NCBI GenBank assembly: GCA_902788865.1
Contig: CADALZ010000024.1
Coordinates: forward strand, 384 to 40,424
Reading direction: 5' to 3'
DNA: 40,041 nt
Source: an uncultured Bacteroidales bacterium
Lineage (GTDB): Bacteria; Bacteroidota; Bacteroidia; Bacteroidales; Bacteroidaceae
Made by a program: the position numbers and the translations under genes. Below, piece by piece: positions 40,014-40,041 of this stretch. The notes beneath the pieces are model-generated. The model worked only from the letters and a program-made list of their open reading frames with translations, did no database searches and was not told the DNA's origin. Numbering within the stretch: position 1 is the stretch's first letter; the number at the start of each line of letters is the position of its first letter.

Positions 40014-40041
40014 CCATCTAAGATCCCCGAAGCAATCAAAA

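Noticed and set aside
39960-40041. Plus-strand partial frame starting MATEEKISMV at the right edge
   Set aside because: Only 27 codons, no ribosome site, and it coincides with the inverted terminator-like words; it cannot be supported.

Overview
The window reads as the chromosome of an anaerobic Bacteroidota, most likely Prevotella- or Bacteroides-like from a gut or rumen. At least a dozen promoters carry the TAnnTTTG -7 box of this phylum, several with a TTTG -33 box 18-20 nt upstream. Gene content fits: S16 with a long Ala/Lys/Glu tail, DUF4369-thioredoxin lipoprotein, Tat-exported Gfo/Idh/MocA oxidoreductases, DUF1080, GH125, GH78 and a DUF5020 barrel. There are no prophage, CRISPR or IS genes.

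Layout. 1-3.2 kb (minus): a partial HD-domain phosphohydrolase with a tiny membrane protein upstream, then an OmpR-type response regulator/histidine kinase pair. 3.8-8.8 kb: a small macrodomain-like protein; a minus-strand run of small membrane protein, exported two-lobed esterase, YccF and a cytoplasmic Gfo/Idh/MocA oxidoreductase; a second copy of the small membrane protein; and an acidic coiled-coil protein. 8.9-12.1 kb: tRNA-Gly(CCC), then cobU-cobT-cobS-cobC, the complete nucleotide-loop assembly branch of cobalamin synthesis. 12.1-17 kb: NhaC-type antiporter, rpsP, a TlpA-like lipoprotein, an esterase lipoprotein and a four-helix-bundle gene. 17-20.8 kb (minus): a YdiB-like quinate/shikimate dehydrogenase leading a complete TRAP transporter operon. 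21-26.4 kb: exported ThuA protein, a Crp/Fnr regulator, and the divergent nrfHA-ccsBA operon for nitrite ammonification plus its cytochrome c maturation. 26.4-28.4 kb: AraC regulator and two divergent exported FMN split-barrel proteins. 28.5-37.9 kb: exported carbohydrate genes (two Tat oxidoreductases, MFS transporter, GH125, DUF1080, GH78). 37.9-39.5 kb: NCS2 uracil/xanthine permease and the end of a DUF5020 Tsx-like barrel.

Two things stand out. First, the intergenic spaces hold several short tandem arrays of period 7 or 8, often touching stop codons. Two are inverted pairs: a 160-bp element at 14161-14320, and heptamer arms on either side of the four-helix-bundle gene (16613-17084) that supply stop codons to that gene and both neighbours. 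A separate 65-74 bp inverted repeat occurs twice (10671, 15575). Second, the last ~530 bp look foreign. The final reading frame begins as a Gram-positive-type amino-acid ABC-transporter binding lipoprotein, with a strong Shine-Dalgarno and a TTGAAA-N17-TATCAT promoter, and switches near 39512 to the C-terminal part of a DUF5020 protein. This is most simply an assembly or cloning chimera.

Functionally the window combines B12 salvage, anaerobic nitrite respiration, probable uptake and oxidation of quinate/shikimate, and an exported oxidoreductive glycan toolkit.
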